This document shows, in pieces, positions 62,650 through 64,000 of a stretch of DNA of 64,000 nucleotides (position 1 is its first letter; each line of letters opens with the position of its first letter). The position numbers were made by a program, and so were the translations under genes. The notes below the pieces were generated by a model, which was given only the letters and a program-made list of their open reading frames with translations, was not told the origin of the DNA and made no database searches. Source of the DNA: JBEHWX01 sp048498995 (GTDB lineage: Bacteria; Bacteroidota; Ignavibacteria; OLB7); assembly GCA_048498995.1 (NCBI GenBank), contig JBEHWX010000002.1, positions 1 to 64,000 of the forward strand, read 5' to 3'.

Positions 62650-64000
62650 TCAAGGCTGTTCGACCACGATCCGGATCGCGCGGCTCTTCTGACCGAAGGT
62701 CATCTTCACCACATACACGCCCGGAGCCCATCCATCCGTGCCGATCGGCAGACGGTGCGTCCCGGCATCCATCGACGTGGAGATCCGACGCAGCACCTTC
62801 CCTTCCAGATCGCTCACGACGATCTCGGCCGGCGACGAGACATTCAGCGACGACTCGACGAAGAGCGTCGATCCCGCCGCGACCGGGTTCGGATACGTAT
62901 ACACCGAGCCGATCGCGTCGAAGGTCACCACGCCGGCGCTCTTGGCCGCGAGGCTTCCCCCCTTCTCCGACTCGCCACGTCCGGAGGCATCGCCGCCGGA
63001 GAGGAGCTCGCGCTGCGTCAGACGCGTGCGCGCGCCCACCGAGAAGGTGTCGAGCGTCGTGGAGAGCATCGGCGGGATCAGCTGATGCTCCGGTGCCCTG
63101 AACGGCGCGGCCTGCGTGCATTCCGGGAACGCGTTGGAGTCCACGGATCTGGTGGCGCTTGCGCTGCACTGCACGCGGATACCGGAGTTGGCGAGCGTCA
63201 TCGGTATCGAGTCCACGGCGTCGTGGAGCGAGTCGATATCGGGAATCGCATTGCACTCGCTTGAGCTGGCCGCCGGCGTGGTCCGGATCAGATATCCCTG
63301 ATCGCCGTTGCCGAAGCTCTGGGTCTCACCGGAGACGATGATGCTGGCGGTGCCGGAAGCCACGTTGATGCCGTTCCCCCAGTCGAGTCCGGTGCCGCCG
63401 TAGACGCGATTCCAGACCAGATTGAGCGTCGAGGTATACTCGCCGACGTAGACGTCGTAGTCGCCGAAGCCGTTCGGAACGTTGAAGAAGAGCCCGGTGA
63501 CGATGAAGTCGCCCGTGGAGAGCTCCCTCACATCGGAGAACTCGTCCCAGCCGCCGGAGGATTGCCCGCCGACGATCATGGTATTGAGGGTCGCGCCATT
63601 GGAGTTCGTCCGGATCATCCACGCCTCCGAGTTCCCCCCGAAGCTCCGCGTATTTCCGACGGCAATCAGATCGCCATTGGAGCAGGTGCGGACGGTGCGG
63701 AACCAGTCCTGCGTGTCGACCACTCCGTAGTGATTCGTCCAGATCGGAACGCCGGTGGACGCGTTGATCCGCATCAGGAGGGCATCGAGATCACCGGACG
63801 AGCCGGAATAGCTGGCCGTGACGCCGCAGGCGACGATGTCCGAGGAGGACGTGGTGGACATGGTGAAGTAGTCCATCGCAGTGCCGCCGTAGACTCGTCC
63901 CCACAGGAGCGTCCCGGAGGAGTTCGTGCGCAGGAGGATCGCGTCGAGATCTCCCTGGCCGAAGCTGTTGGTACGTCCGGCGACGACGTAGTCGCCGTTG
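62650..64000 (-). CDS. T9SS-exported beta-propeller-like protein (5' end missing)
   Basis: At least 449 residues; the frame is open to the right edge, so the N-terminus and signal peptide are off-window. The visible part has four to five repeats of about 50 residues with the pattern DAxLxRTNxxGxxxWxxxYGG (for example GDLDAILLRTNSSGTLLWGR and GDYDVYVGEYTSTLNLVWNR), like beta-propeller or delta-60-type repeats. A Ser/Thr-rich linker leads to a C-terminal ~85-residue type A sorting domain: YPNPVAAGSTLFVESSL, VVSDLEGKVLRRI, then WAPGVYVVKMTFG. It is probably secreted and surface-attached. Function beyond that is unknown. Confidence 0.88.
   Translation of the reverse strand, partial: NGDYVVAGRTNSFGQGDLDAILLRTNSSGTLLWGRVYGGTAMDYFTMSTTSSSDIVACGVTASYSGSSGDLDALLMRINASTGVPIWTNHYGVVDTQDWFRTVRTCSNGDLIAVGNTRSFGGNSEAWMIRTNSNGATLNTMIVGGQSSGGWDEFSDVRELSTGDFIVTGLFFNVPNGFGDYDVYVGEYTSTLNLVWNRVYGGTGLDWGNGINVASGTASIIVSGETQSFGNGDQGYLIRTTPAASSSECNAIPDIDSLHDAVDSIPMTLANSGIRVQCSASATRSVDSNAFPECTQAAPFRAPEHQLIPPMLSTTLDTFSVGARTRLTQRELLSGGDASGRGESEKGGSLAAKSAGVVTFDAIGSVYTYPNPVAAGSTLFVESSLNVSSPAEIVVSDLEGKVLRRISTSMDAGTHRLPIGTDGWAPGVYVVKMTFGQKSRAIRIVVEQP

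Overview
The window is a high-GC bacterial chromosome segment. Two secreted-protein C-termini have the shape of type IX secretion (T9SS) type A sorting domains: an intact one at 62650-64000 and a broken one at 3310-3690. T9SS is largely confined to the Bacteroidota/FCB group, so the host is probably a GC-rich FCB lineage (Rhodothermota-, Ignavibacteria- or Kapabacteria-like). No rRNA or other species-level marker is present, so this is inference.

Layout. 1-6700 is a mixed border: a MoxR/ChlI-type AAA+ ATPase (-), a divergent GT9 heptosyltransferase (+), a 1.4-kb gene-poor stretch holding a decayed T9SS protein, then five small plus-strand genes (YnfA/UPF0060 membrane protein, a CCPFL-motif protein, DUF1801, TfoX N-terminal domain, a lipoprotein). 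From 57221 down to 6793 all 41 genes lie on the minus strand and form one surface-polysaccharide locus of about 50 kb. A bidirectional terminator at 6722-6780 closes its 3' end. Right of it are tRNA-Leu(UAG), the housekeeping set tig-clpP-clpX (+) with a strong terminator, about 0.9 kb of tandem repeats, and a T9SS-exported beta-propeller-like protein (-) running off the right edge.

How the locus works. Nucleotide-sugar genes cover several branches: GDP-heptose (gmhA, hddA, hddC), GDP-6-deoxy/3,6-dideoxyhexose (gmd, a ColD-like dehydratase with His in place of the PLP lysine, an fcl/colC-like reductase), dTDP-4-amino-4,6-dideoxyhexose (rfbB, wecE, a formyltransferase, a methyltransferase, WbqC), diacetamido-uronate-type sugars (wbpB-, wbpD- and two wbpE-like genes) and four further SDR epimerases. 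Assembly genes are one initiating polyprenyl-phosphate glycosylphosphotransferase, about ten glycosyltransferases (one fused to a methyltransferase), two membrane GT39-like proteins, a Wzy/WaaL-like polymerase or ligase, and an ABC exporter (wzm/wzt with a C-terminal glycan-binding domain). Two asparagine-synthetase-like amidotransferases, a deacetylase and a VpsJ-like protein probably tailor the product.

Oddities. wecE is frameshifted at a run of nine G, and its near neighbour, a methyltransferase, carries an in-frame amber codon. Short tandem arrays with 14-18 bp units, each with its own unit sequence, recur at or just past the 3' ends of genes; this is the most unusual unexplained structure in the window.
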